Assembly (NCBI GenBank): GCA_009845995.1
Contig: VXYK01000055.1
Coordinates: forward strand, 39,421 to 103,420
Length of the DNA: 64,000 nucleotides
Direction of reading: 5' to 3'
Source: Acidimicrobiaceae bacterium
Lineage (GTDB): Bacteria > Actinomycetota > Acidimicrobiia > Acidimicrobiales > Aldehydirespiratoraceae
Under the pieces are notes generated by a model that was not told the DNA's origin, did no database searches, and was given only the letters and a program-made list of their open reading frames with translations. Positions within the stretch are counted from its first letter, which is position 1, and every line of letters begins with the position of its first letter. Positions 45,545-54,411 of the stretch are shown here, one piece after another. A program made the translations under genes and the position numbers.

Positions 45545-46174
45545 TCAGTTAGAACTGTTGGCTAGCCCGTCAAGCGGGCCGTGGTGCTGGTCCCATGCCC
45601 AACGGACCGCGTCCGCGGCGATAGATGGATGGAATCGCCAACGCCCGAGTTGAAGTTCGGCGTCGTCGACTGCATCACCGCACTCGACTAGACCGAGCGC
45701 CAGTCGACGCGCTCTGCGCTGGATCGTCTCGTTGTTCAAACGGAGCTCGCCCTCAAGAAAAATGGCGTGCTCGTGCTGACGGCGCGGCGACAGGCGGCTC
45801 ACCTGCGTGCGGTTGAGCGGAGGCAGTCTCCGTCGTACCTCAACCTCTGTGGGCGACAGTGAGCGGACGACGCTGAACCGACACGCTCGCTCGAAACTCC
45901 TGGTCAAAGGGCCTGCTCGACCTACTTTTCGCCCCAAACCCAGGGCTGAGGCCGTGGCCTTGAAGTTGAGGTCGAACCCCTCGGGAGATTCCTCCAAGGA
46001 CTGAGCACAGTGCCTCAACAACAGGATTGTGGTCGGCCCAAGCACGCCGAGCCAGAACTTCTCAACATAGTGGGACCTGGGATCGTGTCCTAGCCGATCA
46101 ACGATCGGGTCTCCCCAAGGGGTGACCCGGATCTGATCCAATGCCGGTGCCAACAGTAGGGTCGGTGGTTCCAT
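45545..46174 (-). CDS. Conserved actinobacterial hypothetical protein
   Basis: A 209-residue soluble protein. The region DPRSHYVEKFWLGVLGPTTI followed by LLLRH and the segment ATASALGLGRKVGRAGPLTR are recurrent in uncharacterised actinobacterial proteins. The C-terminal half is rich in Arg. No catalytic motif is visible. It is convergent with the carrier-protein gene and has a strong promoter upstream, unlike most genes here, plus GGGAG before the ATG. Confidence 0.7.
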   Translation of the reverse strand: MEPPTLLLAPALDQIRVTPWGDPIVDRLGHDPRSHYVEKFWLGVLGPTTILLLRHCAQSLEESPEGFDLNFKATASALGLGRKVGRAGPLTRSFERACRFSVVRSLSPTEVEVRRRLPPLNRTQVSRLSPRRQHEHAIFLEGELRLNNETIQRRARRLALGLVECGDAVDDAELQLGRWRFHPSIAADAVRWAWDQHHGPLDGLANSSN

Positions 46175-46207
46175 TTGATTCTCCCGCCGGTATACAACGC
46201 CAGCGGC

Positions 46208-46235
46208 AGTATAACTGTATTTGAATGTATGTCAA
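46208..46235 (-). promoter_or_regulatory. Strong sigma-70-type promoter
   Basis: On the minus strand a consensus TTGACA (46230-46235) and TATACT (46208-46213) are separated by 16 bp, in an AT-rich interval. It would start transcription about 27 nt upstream of the ATG at 46174. Confidence 0.7.
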
Positions 46236-46294
46236 GCAATATTGTTCCTCAGATCCATTTTCTGCAGATTCATAGAGCCGCGGTCCAGATGCCC

Positions 46295-46306
46295 TAGTCT
46301 CTGTCG
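46295..46306 (+). promoter_or_regulatory. Candidate leaderless promoter of the sirtuin gene
   Basis: TAGTCT at 46295-46300 ends 6 nt before the ATG at 46307. No Shine-Dalgarno is present. Confidence 0.4.
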
Positions 46307-47092
46307 ATGGCTGAGATTGCTTCTGAAAATATGGTCGATCGTGCCCGCGAGCTGATTGACGACGCAGAGTCGATCGCGGTGCTGACTGGAGCTGGCATCT
46401 CCACGGACTCTGGAATACCCGACTTCCGAGGGCCGCAGGGACTGTGGACCAAGAACCCAGAGGCCGAGAAAGCGTCCAACATCCGTTATTACGTCAGCGA
46501 TCCGGAAGTTCGCAAGACGAATTGGGAACGTCGCGCATCAGGCCAACTGTGGGCCGACGTCGAACCCAATATCGGACATCGGGCGCTGGTTCATCTTGAG
46601 GAGCGTCAGAAACTCCACACGCTGATCACCCAGAACATAGACGAGTTGCATCAACGGGCGGGCAGCGATCCGGCCAAGGTCGTTGAGATCCATGGCACGA
46701 CCAGGAAAGCGGCGTGCTTGTCGTGTGCGTGGCGCGCGGAGATGGACGTCGTTTTGGATCGGGTGCGGGCGGGCGAAGAAGATCCGCCTTGCCCGGACTG
46801 CGGGGGAATCTTGAAATCGGCGACGGTTTCGTTTGGCCAAGCCCTGGATCCGGTTGACCTTCTCTGTTCAGAAGAAGCAGCCACAGAGGCCGATCTGTTC
46901 ATGGCAGTGGGAACGTCGCTCACGGTGTACCCCATCAACCAAACGGTGGCGATCGCCAAGAACAACGGCGCGCGGATCGTGATCCTGAATGCTGAAGCAA
47001 CCCCGTATGACAGCATCGCCGATGTCGTGCTGCAGGAATCGATCAGCGAAGTGCTGCCGGTAATCGTCAGGATGGTAATTCCCGACTCATGA
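46307..47092 (+). CDS. SIR2-family NAD-dependent protein deacylase
   Basis: A 261-residue sirtuin that removes acyl groups from lysines using NAD+. Motifs are LTGAGISTDSGIPDFRGPQG, TQNIDELHQRAG, the catalytic His in VEIHGT, and a zinc ribbon with two Cys pairs (CLSCAWRAE, CPDCGGILK). The C-terminal VGTSLTVYPINQ contacts NAD. It is followed after 15 nt by the rhodanese-E1 gene. Confidence 0.95.
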   Translation: MAEIASENMVDRARELIDDAESIAVLTGAGISTDSGIPDFRGPQGLWTKNPEAEKASNIRYYVSDPEVRKTNWERRASGQLWADVEPNIGHRALVHLEERQKLHTLITQNIDELHQRAGSDPAKVVEIHGTTRKAACLSCAWRAEMDVVLDRVRAGEEDPPCPDCGGILKSATVSFGQALDPVDLLCSEEAATEADLFMAVGTSLTVYPINQTVAIAKNNGARIVILNAEATPYDSIADVVLQESISEVLPVIVRMVIPDS

Positions 47093-47094
47093 GG

Positions 47095-47107
47095 TAGGGT
47101 TTAGGTC
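47095..47107 (+). promoter_or_regulatory. Candidate leaderless promoter of the rhodanese-E1 gene
   Basis: TAGGGT at 47095-47100 ends 7 nt before the ATG at 47108. It overlaps the interval directly after the sirtuin stop. Confidence 0.4.
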
Positions 47108-48283
47108 ATGGCCAGTTTCCGTGAGCTTCTCCAGCAGGCAAAAGCGTCGATCACCGAAGTTGACACCGCTGCTGGGCAGGAACTTCTCGACCAGGGATAC
47201 CTGCTCTTGGATGTGCGCGAGCCCGACGAATACGAACAAGGAGCTATCCCGGACTCAATTCACATTCCCCGAGGACAGATTGAGTCGAGCATCGAAAATC
47301 GTCTACCCGACCGTGGAACCAAGCTGGTTGTCATGTGTGCAGGCGGGGTGCGTTCCGCCTTCGCCGTGCAGACGTTGGAGCAACTCGGTTACGACAATTC
47401 CGTCTCAATGGACGGAGGCTTCAACAAATGGAAGGACGAAGGTCGCCCATGGACGCGGCCACGGACCCTCACACCCGAACAGCGCAGCCGCTACCAACGT
47501 CATCTGCTCGTCCCCGAAGTCGGTGAAGAAGGCCAACTGAAGCTGCTCAACTCGAAAGTGCTGCTGCTCGGAGCCGGAGGACTCGGTTCACCTGCAGCGC
47601 TGTACTTGGCTGCGGCAGGCGTCGGGACGCTCGGCATCATCGACATGGATGTCGTTGACGAGTCGAATCTTCAACGGCAGATCCTTCACAACATCGATCG
47701 GATAGGGGAGCGCAAGGTCGACTCTGCCAAGAAAACTCTCATCGGTCTCAACCCCGATGTCGACGTGGTCACCTACGATGTCCGCCTTGGCGCCGACAAC
47801 ATCATGGAGATATTGGCGGGGTACGACCTCGTCGTCGACGGGGCGGACAACTTTCCGAGTCGCTATCTGCTCAACGACGCCAGTGTGAAACTTGGAATTC
47901 CGGTCGTCCACGGTTCGATCTTCCGTTTTGAAGGCCAAATCACCGTGTTCGACCCACGCCAAGGGCCGACATATCGGGACATGCTGCCAGAGGCGCCTTC
48001 AGCGGAAATGGCGCCGTCCTGCGCGGAAGCGGGCGTGCTGGGTGTGCTGCCCGGAATCGTTGGGAGCATCCAAGCGCTGGAAGCGCTCAAGTTGCTGCTG
48101 GGAGTAGGGGAGCCGTTGCGCGGGCGTCTCGTGGCCTTCGATGCCTTGGAGATGAGCTTTCGCGAGTTCAAGCTACGTGTCGATCCGGACAACGAAGTCA
48201 CCTGGGAGAACCGAGATCGGATTGAGGTCACCGAGCTCGACGGGCTTTGCATGCCCACCTTCACCGACAACACGAGCAGTTGA
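47108..48283 (+). CDS. Rhodanese-MoeB/ThiF-type E1 fusion
   Basis: A 391-residue sulfur-transfer enzyme. Residues about 15-115 are a rhodanese domain with the active-site loop C77AGGVRS. From about 120 onward is an E1-like adenylyltransferase (RYQRHLLVPEVGEEGQLKLL, nucleotide-binding GAGGLGS near 155, DESNLQRQILH, and C305 in PSCAEAGVLG). Such enzymes adenylate and thiolate the C-terminal Gly of MoaD/ThiS-like carriers. MoeZ and MOCS3 carry the rhodanese at the C-terminus, so the order here is reversed. The structural CxxC zinc motifs of MoeB are absent, as in MoeZ. Confidence 0.9.
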   Translation: MASFRELLQQAKASITEVDTAAGQELLDQGYLLLDVREPDEYEQGAIPDSIHIPRGQIESSIENRLPDRGTKLVVMCAGGVRSAFAVQTLEQLGYDNSVSMDGGFNKWKDEGRPWTRPRTLTPEQRSRYQRHLLVPEVGEEGQLKLLNSKVLLLGAGGLGSPAALYLAAAGVGTLGIIDMDVVDESNLQRQILHNIDRIGERKVDSAKKTLIGLNPDVDVVTYDVRLGADNIMEILAGYDLVVDGADNFPSRYLLNDASVKLGIPVVHGSIFRFEGQITVFDPRQGPTYRDMLPEAPSAEMAPSCAEAGVLGVLPGIVGSIQALEALKLLLGVGEPLRGRLVAFDALEMSFREFKLRVDPDNEVTWENRDRIEVTELDGLCMPTFTDNTSS

Positions 48284-48393
48284 TCAGGCTAAACGATCCA
48301 ATGTGCAACCTCAGCTAGACGCGCAGGTACGCTTCTGAGCGCCATTGCACCCAGCGTGACCGAGTTCAGGAGACTTCCATCCGTCAGTACTTT

Positions 48394-49716
48394 GTGAGCC
48401 TTCGGGACCGCAGCCCACTCCCTGAGGGTGCAACCGCCATCGGTGTCGGCTTGGTGATCAACGGAATCGCCACCTACGCCTTCTTGGTGGTGGCCCGGCG
48501 CGCGCTCGGAGACGAGGCCTACGGAGGGTTGGCCGTGCTCTGGGGGCTCGTCTACATCCTCGGACCCGGCCTGTTTCAGCCGTTGGAGCAGGAAATCGCG
48601 CGGGCCACCGCAAATCGTGCGAGCAGACAAGAAGGCAGCGCGCCAGTGCTTCGCCAGGCCAGCCGCATCGGTCTCGTTCAACTGCTGATCGTTGAAGCCG
48701 CGGTGATCCTGGCGTGGCCCTTGGGCCTTGACGGACTACTGGATCACAAGATCTCTCTGCTGGTCGCCCTGCTGTGCGCTCTGGCATGTTTCATGGGCGC
48801 TGAATGCGTTCGCGGGGTGCTGTCTGGTCGACACGAGTTCAATCGCTACAGGTCTTACTTCGCGGCCGAAGGAGCTGCCAGGTTCCTGGTTGCCGGCGTG
48901 CTTGCGATTATCGGAATTCAGGCCGTGGGAGCCTACGCCACCGCGATTGCGATTGCCTTCGCAGTGGCAACCGTCGTGGCGATCGGCTCATTGCGGCCTT
49001 TCGTAAAACCCGGGCCGCCCGCACCATTGGGGGAACTCACACCGGCTCTGGGCTGGTTGTTGATCGCTTCGCTTTCGGAAGCTTTCCTGCTCAACGTTGG
49101 TCCAGTCGCTTTGGAAATTGTTGGCGATGATCTCGGTGAAGAGGTTCCCGGAGTGTTCCTCAACGGACTGATCATCTCGCGGGTTCCGCTCTTCTTCTTC
49201 CAGGCCGTGCGGGCGGCACTGCTTCCGAATCTGGCCAGCCTCGCAGGCAATGACGATCTCAACGGTTTCCGAGACCTGCAGCTTCGACTCGTTGCTGCTG
49301 TTATGAGCGTGGCCGCGGTTTGGGTGGCAACGATGGCATTCATCGGCCCTTGGCTGGTCGAGTTTCTGTTCGGCGACCAGATCGGCTCGGTAGACATGGC
49401 TCTACTCGCAGCGAGCGGGGCCGGCCTGATGATTCTCCTCTCGCTGTCGTTGGGACTTGTTGCTCTCGATCACGCTCGGCTGGCGGTCGTCGGTTTCGTA
49501 GTCGGGGTAGCCACCTTCCTGGCGATCGCTGCCACCAACGAGCTGTTCTTGCAAGTCGAACCGTTCTTGTTGGTCGAATCGGCGCTGGTGGCAGCGGTCG
49601 GTGCGGGCGCAATCGTCACCGCAGGGTTGCTGCGCTACGAATACGCCCTGCATGCCCGCGCCGGTCGACTCCCCGAAACCGACCCCGACTCGACTCCGCC
49701 CTCAAGCATCCTCTGA
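48394..49716 (+). CDS. Wzx-like polysaccharide flippase (MOP superfamily)
   Basis: A 440-residue polytopic membrane protein with about 12 hydrophobic segments, including GVGLVINGIATYAFLVVARR at the N-terminus and the conserved GDEAYGGLAVLWGLVYILGPG. It resembles oligosaccharide-lipid flippases and O-antigen exporters. The GTG at 48394 is the likely start, although the nearest Shine-Dalgarno-like AGGAG is too distant. It heads the surface-glycan region and is followed by a repeat element. Confidence 0.8.
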   Translation: MSLRDRSPLPEGATAIGVGLVINGIATYAFLVVARRALGDEAYGGLAVLWGLVYILGPGLFQPLEQEIARATANRASRQEGSAPVLRQASRIGLVQLLIVEAAVILAWPLGLDGLLDHKISLLVALLCALACFMGAECVRGVLSGRHEFNRYRSYFAAEGAARFLVAGVLAIIGIQAVGAYATAIAIAFAVATVVAIGSLRPFVKPGPPAPLGELTPALGWLLIASLSEAFLLNVGPVALEIVGDDLGEEVPGVFLNGLIISRVPLFFFQAVRAALLPNLASLAGNDDLNGFRDLQLRLVAAVMSVAAVWVATMAFIGPWLVEFLFGDQIGSVDMALLAASGAGLMILLSLSLGLVALDHARLAVVGFVVGVATFLAIAATNELFLQVEPFLLVESALVAAVGAGAIVTAGLLRYEYALHARAGRLPETDPDSTPPSSIL

Positions 49717-49728
49717 GCGGGCCCCCGT

Positions 49729-49794
49729 GGCCCGAGCGGCCGGTGAGCGCAGCGAACAAGAGCGGGGTGTGGAGCGCAGCGAACAAGAGCGGGG
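49729..49794. repeat. Degenerate copies of the 48-bp repeat
   Basis: Copy A (49729-49767) matches the right part of the 48-bp element at 1-96, including GGCCCGAGCGGC and GCGCAGCGAACAAGAGCG. Copy B (49772-49794) is a truncated second copy of the core. It lies between the flippase gene and the rmlA promoter. Confidence 0.85.
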
Positions 49795-49829
49795 ACTAGA
49801 CCGGACCGGGCATCTTTCGAGGCTACGGG

Positions 49830-49867
49830 TATGATGCGCATGTGGTCTATCCAAGGACAATCAGCAC
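49830..49867 (+). promoter_or_regulatory. Candidate promoter and ribosome-binding site of rmlA
   Basis: TATGAT at 49830-49835 is a good -10 box without a convincing -35. AAGGA lies about 11 nt before the ATG at 49868. Confidence 0.45.
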
Positions 49868-51013
49868 ATGAAGGGCTTGATTCTCAGTGGTGGTGCTGGA
49901 AAACGCCTGCGCCCGATCACCCACACCAGTGCCAAACAGCTGGTCCCAATAGCCAACAAGCCGATCCTGTTCTACGGCATTGAAGAGATGGCGACCGCAG
50001 GTATCACCGACATCGGCATCGTTGTCGCACCCACGACCGGTGACGAGATCAAACAAGCTGTCGGCGACGGTTCGAAGTTCGGGGTGCGGGTCACCTGGAT
50101 CCCCCAGCATGCACCACTTGGTCTGGCCCACTGCGTGCTGGTCGCTCGTGACTTTCTCGCAGACGACGACTTCGTCATGTACCTCGGCGACAACATGCTT
50201 GAAGCCGGACTGTCTGACTTCGTCGAGAGATTCGCCGCGGCACGTGCCGAATCAGGCTCGGGTCACCCCACCAGACGACCGTCGGCTCAGATCCTCTTGG
50301 CGCAGGTATCGGACCCCGGCTCTTTCGGGGTCGCTGAGATCGGATCGGACGGTCAGGTGACCCAACTGGTCGAAAAACCCGAGAAACCGCCGTCAGACCT
50401 CGCCCTGGTCGGTGTGTACCTGTTCGATCGGACGATTCACGAGGCGGTCAGGAACATTGAACCCTCTGCACGCGGGGAACTCGAGATAACCGATGCCATC
50501 GACTGGCTCATCACCCAGGGCTACCGCGTAGATCACGAAGTTCTCAGCGGCTGGTGGATCGACACCGGGAAAAAGGACCCGTTGTTGGAGTGCAATCGGC
50601 TGGTCCTGGACACCTTCGGCCGCAGCATCGACGGGGATGTCGACGACACGTCAACCGTCGAGGGGCAGGTGGTTCTTGAAGCCGGCGCAAAGGTCGTCAA
50701 CTCCACGGTGCGAGGACCGGCGATCATCGGCAGTGGGACCACCGTTGAGCACAGCGATATCGGGCCCTACGTGTCGATCGCGGTTGACTGCCGGATCAGC
50801 GGCAGCGAAATAGACAACTCGGTGGTGTTGCGTCGCAGCACGGTCAGCGATATTGCACGGCTCACTGACTCATTGGTTGGTCGTGACACGGTGCTGTCCA
50901 GAACAGTTCGGGCCGACGAGCCAGACGCCGGGGCGCTGCGCGGACCTGACGACACCGGCCCACGCGCCATCCGGGTGATGGTCGGCGATCACTGCCGAGT
51001 AGAGATCGAGTAG
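49868..51013 (+). CDS. rmlA: Glucose-1-phosphate thymidylyltransferase, long form
   Basis: Makes dTDP-glucose from glucose 1-phosphate and dTTP, the first step of dTDP-rhamnose and related deoxysugars. The nucleotidyltransferase signature is GLILSGGAGKRLRPITHTSA, followed by KQLVPIANKPIL and YLGDNML. At 381 residues with a C-terminal left-handed beta-helix (VVLEAGAKVVNSTVRGPAII) it belongs to the long-form RmlA group. It starts the rmlA-C-B-D operon. Confidence 0.93.
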   Translation: MKGLILSGGAGKRLRPITHTSAKQLVPIANKPILFYGIEEMATAGITDIGIVVAPTTGDEIKQAVGDGSKFGVRVTWIPQHAPLGLAHCVLVARDFLADDDFVMYLGDNMLEAGLSDFVERFAAARAESGSGHPTRRPSAQILLAQVSDPGSFGVAEIGSDGQVTQLVEKPEKPPSDLALVGVYLFDRTIHEAVRNIEPSARGELEITDAIDWLITQGYRVDHEVLSGWWIDTGKKDPLLECNRLVLDTFGRSIDGDVDDTSTVEGQVVLEAGAKVVNSTVRGPAIIGSGTTVEHSDIGPYVSIAVDCRISGSEIDNSVVLRRSTVSDIARLTDSLVGRDTVLSRTVRADEPDAGALRGPDDTGPRAIRVMVGDHCRVEIE

Positions 51014-51045
51014 CCACAATGCCGCAGAAGTGATTGGAGATTCGC

Positions 51046-51615
51046 GTGGCAGCAATCACACCATCGGAGGATATTGAGGGCGTGTTCGTGGTGCGTCCAG
51101 AAGTCATCGGTGATGACCGGGGCACCTTCATTGAGACATATCGGCGCTCCTGGTTTGGCGGGCAACGGGAGATGATCCAAGCCAATCGCGGTGACCGTCG
51201 GGCTGGAACGGTGGTGGGACTCCACTATCACCTTCACCAGAGCGACTACTGGTATGTGCCGTTCGGACAGGTTCGCGTGGTGCTGCATGATCTCAGAGAG
51301 GGGAGTCCGACAGACGGGGCCACCCTTGAATACGACCTCGGCACCTGCGCCGACGGCTCCCACTGCCATGACGGGATCTACATTCCGCCGGGAGTGGCGC
51401 ATGGTTTCGCGGCTCTGACCGACTGCACTCTCAGCTATCTCGTCGACGCCTACTACAACCCTGCTGACGAGCTCGGCGTGCGTTGGGACGACCCGCAGAT
51501 CGGTGCTGACTGGATTCTCAGTGATCCGATCTTGTCCCAGCGAGACAGCAACAACCCGCTGCGCTGCGACTTGCCGGCGAACCGCCGGCCCCACTATCGG
51601 CTACGCGCCACATAG
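51046..51615 (+). CDS. rmlC: dTDP-4-dehydrorhamnose 3,5-epimerase
   Basis: A 189-residue cupin epimerase. Motifs are the N-terminal GVFVVRPEVIGDDRGTFIET, VGLHYHLHQSDYWYVP with the catalytic His, and the C-terminal PPGVAHGFAALTDCTLSYLV. GTG 51046 is preferred because GGAG lies 6 nt upstream; a TTG at 51034 is possible. It is 15 nt from rmlB and within the rml operon. Confidence 0.92.
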   Translation: MAAITPSEDIEGVFVVRPEVIGDDRGTFIETYRRSWFGGQREMIQANRGDRRAGTVVGLHYHLHQSDYWYVPFGQVRVVLHDLREGSPTDGATLEYDLGTCADGSHCHDGIYIPPGVAHGFAALTDCTLSYLVDAYYNPADELGVRWDDPQIGADWILSDPILSQRDSNNPLRCDLPANRRPHYRLRAT

Positions 51616-51630
51616 GAAAACCTGTCAGCT

Positions 51631-52614
51631 ATGAGACTGTTCATCACCGGGGCGGCCGGATTCATCGGGAGCAACTATCTGCGTCATGTCCTCGGCACGA
51701 GCGACGACGCGGTGGTGGCATTCGACGCTTTGACCTACGCCGGAAACCTTGACTCGATCAAAGACCTGCTTGGTGATCGGGCATCTTTCGTCCACGGTGA
51801 CATCACCGATCGCGCCGCGGTTCGGTCCGCTATGGCGGGCTGTGACCAGGTGGTGCACTTTGCGGCCGAATCCCACGTTGACCGCTCGATCACCGGACCC
51901 GACGCGTTCGTGCACACCAATTGTTTCGGCACCAACGTGCTATGTGATGTTGCTCGCCAGATCGGTGTCGAACGCTTCGTTCACATATCGACGGACGAGG
52001 TCTACGGTTCGGTCGAGGTTGGCTCATCGCTGGAGACAGACGCGGTTGCGCCTCGCTCCCCGTATGCGGCCTCCAAAGCGGGATCAGATCTCATAGCCCT
52101 CAGTTACTTCAGCACCCACGGCCTGCCGGTCATCGTCAGTAGGGCCTCCAACAACTACGGTCCGTTCCAGTTCCCCGAAAAAGTCATCCCGCTGTTCGCG
52201 ACGAACCTTCTAGATGGAGCCTCTGTGCCTCTCTACGGAGATGGACTCAACATTCGTGACTGGCTTCATGTAGACGACCACTGTGCTGCAATCGACACGA
52301 TATTGAGCGAGGGCAGCCATGGCGAGATCTACAACGTCGGCGCCGGAAACGAGATCACCAACCGCGACCTGACTGAACGTCTTGTTGAATTGTGCGGGCG
52401 TGACGAGTCGGCCATCGAATACGTGCCGGACCGGCCGGGGCATGACCGTCGCTATTCTCTCGACTGCACCAAACTACGGGCTCTCGGCTGGACCCCGCGA
52501 CAAAACCTCACTGCAGGGCTCGAACAAACGGTCGAGTGGTATCGCACGAACCGAAACTGGTGGGAAGCACTCAAGACCGGACCACTCCAGAGCAGAACCG
52601 CGGAGCGGCCGTGA
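51631..52614 (+). CDS. rmlB: dTDP-glucose 4,6-dehydratase
   Basis: A 327-residue extended SDR. The NAD motif is LFITGAAGFIGSNYLRHV, then HFAAESHVDRSI, STDEVYGS, the catalytic YAASKAGSD, and RASNNYGPFQFPEK. It converts dTDP-glucose to the 4-keto-6-deoxy sugar. AGGAAA lies upstream of the ATG. The stop overlaps the rmlD start by GTGA. Confidence 0.96.
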   Translation: MRLFITGAAGFIGSNYLRHVLGTSDDAVVAFDALTYAGNLDSIKDLLGDRASFVHGDITDRAAVRSAMAGCDQVVHFAAESHVDRSITGPDAFVHTNCFGTNVLCDVARQIGVERFVHISTDEVYGSVEVGSSLETDAVAPRSPYAASKAGSDLIALSYFSTHGLPVIVSRASNNYGPFQFPEKVIPLFATNLLDGASVPLYGDGLNIRDWLHVDDHCAAIDTILSEGSHGEIYNVGAGNEITNRDLTERLVELCGRDESAIEYVPDRPGHDRRYSLDCTKLRALGWTPRQNLTAGLEQTVEWYRTNRNWWEALKTGPLQSRTAERP

Positions 52615-53447
52615 GGATCCTGGTCACCGGCGCCGGCGGACAGCTCGGAACGGACCTGGTGCCGCTGCTTCGCCCTCACGAAGCGGTGACGCCGGACCGA
52701 AGAGAGCTCGACATCACCGACCGTGACTCGGTTCTCGGAACCCTGCAGGATTCGAAACCCGACATCGTTATCAACTGCGCGGCGATGACCAGGGTCGACG
52801 ACTGCGAAACCCAGGTCGATAGAGCCTTCGCCGTGAACTCGCTGGCAGTAGGGAATCTCGCTGAGGGTTGCCGACTCGTCGGCGCGCACTTGACCACGAT
52901 CTCTACGGACCATGTTTTCGACGGCAAGAAAATCGGTGCATACAACGAACGGGATCCGCTGTCGCCGATTTCTGTCTACGGGCGCTCCAAGGCCTCAGGC
53001 GAGAAGCAGGCCGGCAGTGACGCCACGATTGTGCGTACGTCCTGGCTTTGCGGAGAGTTCGGTACCAACATGGTCAAGACCATTTTGGGATTGCTCGGTG
53101 AAGATGCCCCTTTGCGCTTCGTCGATGACCAAGTCGGGCACCCGACGTTCACTGCTGATCTCGCGCCCGTAGTTTGCGAGCTAGCGCTGCAACGTCGTGC
53201 CGGTATCTTCCACGTGACCAATCAGGGTGCTGTCACCTGGTTCGAGTTCGCCCGCGCGGTTGCCACCGCGGCGGGTGCAGACCCACTGCGAGTGACTGCA
53301 TGTGCGACTGCCGATCTGCGACCGGTTAGACCTGCTCCGCGTCCGGCCAATTCCGTGCTAGACAACGCTGCGTTGCGTCTAGCAGGATTCGCGCAGACCC
53401 GACACTTCCGGGAGCCGTTGGCCGAACTCATCTGTCGGCTTCGCTGA
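52611..53447 (+). CDS. rmlD: dTDP-4-dehydrorhamnose reductase
   Basis: A 278-residue SDR that completes dTDP-L-rhamnose. Motifs are ILVTGAGGQLGTDLVPLL, NCAAMTRVDDCE, STDHVFDGKK, the catalytic YGRSK and RTSWLCGEFG. GTG 52611 overlaps the rmlB stop; the frame is open to 52536 inside rmlB. The 3' end overlaps the convergent membrane-protein gene by 20 bp. Confidence 0.95.
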   Translation: MRILVTGAGGQLGTDLVPLLRPHEAVTPDRRELDITDRDSVLGTLQDSKPDIVINCAAMTRVDDCETQVDRAFAVNSLAVGNLAEGCRLVGAHLTTISTDHVFDGKKIGAYNERDPLSPISVYGRSKASGEKQAGSDATIVRTSWLCGEFGTNMVKTILGLLGEDAPLRFVDDQVGHPTFTADLAPVVCELALQRRAGIFHVTNQGAVTWFEFARAVATAAGADPLRVTACATADLRPVRPAPRPANSVLDNAALRLAGFAQTRHFREPLAELICRLR

Positions 53448-54387
53448 CCGACGACTTGTCAGAGTCCGAGCCGAACAACACGAGAGCGCCGCTTGCCGCG
53501 GCCAAGAATGTCAGCCAGACCACCCGGTCAACGGAGCCGATCAGCACGCCGATGTCAAACTCAAGGCCAATGAGTGGGCTGAGACCGGCGATGAGCGCTT
53601 CTCTGAGTCCGAGCCCAGAGGGAAAGAAACCGATGGCAACGGTAAGAGCGCCGGCGACCGAAAGGGCGAGTGCTTGAGCCGGTGAGATGTCCACGCCGAG
53701 AGCGGTTACGGCCAAGCCGAGTCGCAGTGCGCTGATGACCAGCCACGCGGCTTCAACTCCCAGAACCGCGAGTGCCAATCGGGTCGAGCCGCCGCCTGGT
53801 GCAGTTTCTCTGAAGAGCTTGAGAGCGCCGACTCCGGCCAAGACACCGGCAATCGCCGTGACGGCTCCCAACCAGGGCGGCCCCTCGACTGCAATGGCCG
53901 ATCCACCGACGATGCCCGTGATCGAGAGCCAGCAAAGACCGGGTACCGCGCTCGCCGATATTGCCGAGCCATAGGTGCTGCCGTCTTCTGACAGAGATCG
54001 AACAGTGACTATCAACGAACCCGGTAGTGGCAGCAGATTGGCGGCCGAAGACACAACCGCAACCCTGAAACTCCTTGTTGTTGACGGTTTTTGTGAGGCG
54101 ATTCGAGCCGCCAGTTGATACTCGGCCGATTTCAACGCGAGGCTCGCTGGGGCAGTGACCAGCAACGCCACCGCCAGCGGCCACCAGGACAGCTCAGTCA
54201 ATGTCAGCTCGCTGGCCCGCCAAGCCCAGACGGTCGCTCCACTCACCCCGACGGCTGCCACAACGCCTATCGCGGTGTTGAGTCTCTTGTCCAAACGCTG
54301 AGCCCGCTGGTCAAGAAGGCGGCGAAACGCCGCGCTGAGTCCTTCGGGAAGACCAAAAGCACGGGGTCCGCGGTGCACAGACGGCAT
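53428..54387 (-). CDS. YbhN/LPG-synthase-TM-like membrane protein
   Basis: A 319-residue polytopic membrane protein with about eight spans. The family motif FPSGLGLREALIAGLSPLIG near the C-terminus matches the flippase-like domain of lysylphosphatidylglycerol synthase (UPF0104, YbhN, AglD). Members are implicated in lipid or glycolipid movement. It lies in the glycan region, convergent with rmlD and divergent from the DUF354 gene. A TAGCGT box is 6 nt from its ATG. Confidence 0.82.
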   Translation of the reverse strand: MPSVHRGPRAFGLPEGLSAAFRRLLDQRAQRLDKRLNTAIGVVAAVGVSGATVWAWRASELTLTELSWWPLAVALLVTAPASLALKSAEYQLAARIASQKPSTTRSFRVAVVSSAANLLPLPGSLIVTVRSLSEDGSTYGSAISASAVPGLCWLSITGIVGGSAIAVEGPPWLGAVTAIAGVLAGVGALKLFRETAPGGGSTRLALAVLGVEAAWLVISALRLGLAVTALGVDISPAQALALSVAGALTVAIGFFPSGLGLREALIAGLSPLIGLEFDIGVLIGSVDRVVWLTFLAAASGALVLFGSDSDKSSVSEADR

Positions 54388-54411
54388 CGCTCGACGCTAC
54401 CGTCGCCATCA
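54388..54411. promoter_or_regulatory. Overlapping divergent leaderless promoters
   Basis: Only 24 bp separate two divergent start codons. The minus-strand box TAGCGT (54394-54399) is 6 nt from the ATG at 54387. The plus-strand box TACCGT (54398-54403) is 8 nt from the ATG at 54412. The two boxes share 2 bp, so polymerase probably cannot occupy both at once. Confidence 0.5.
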
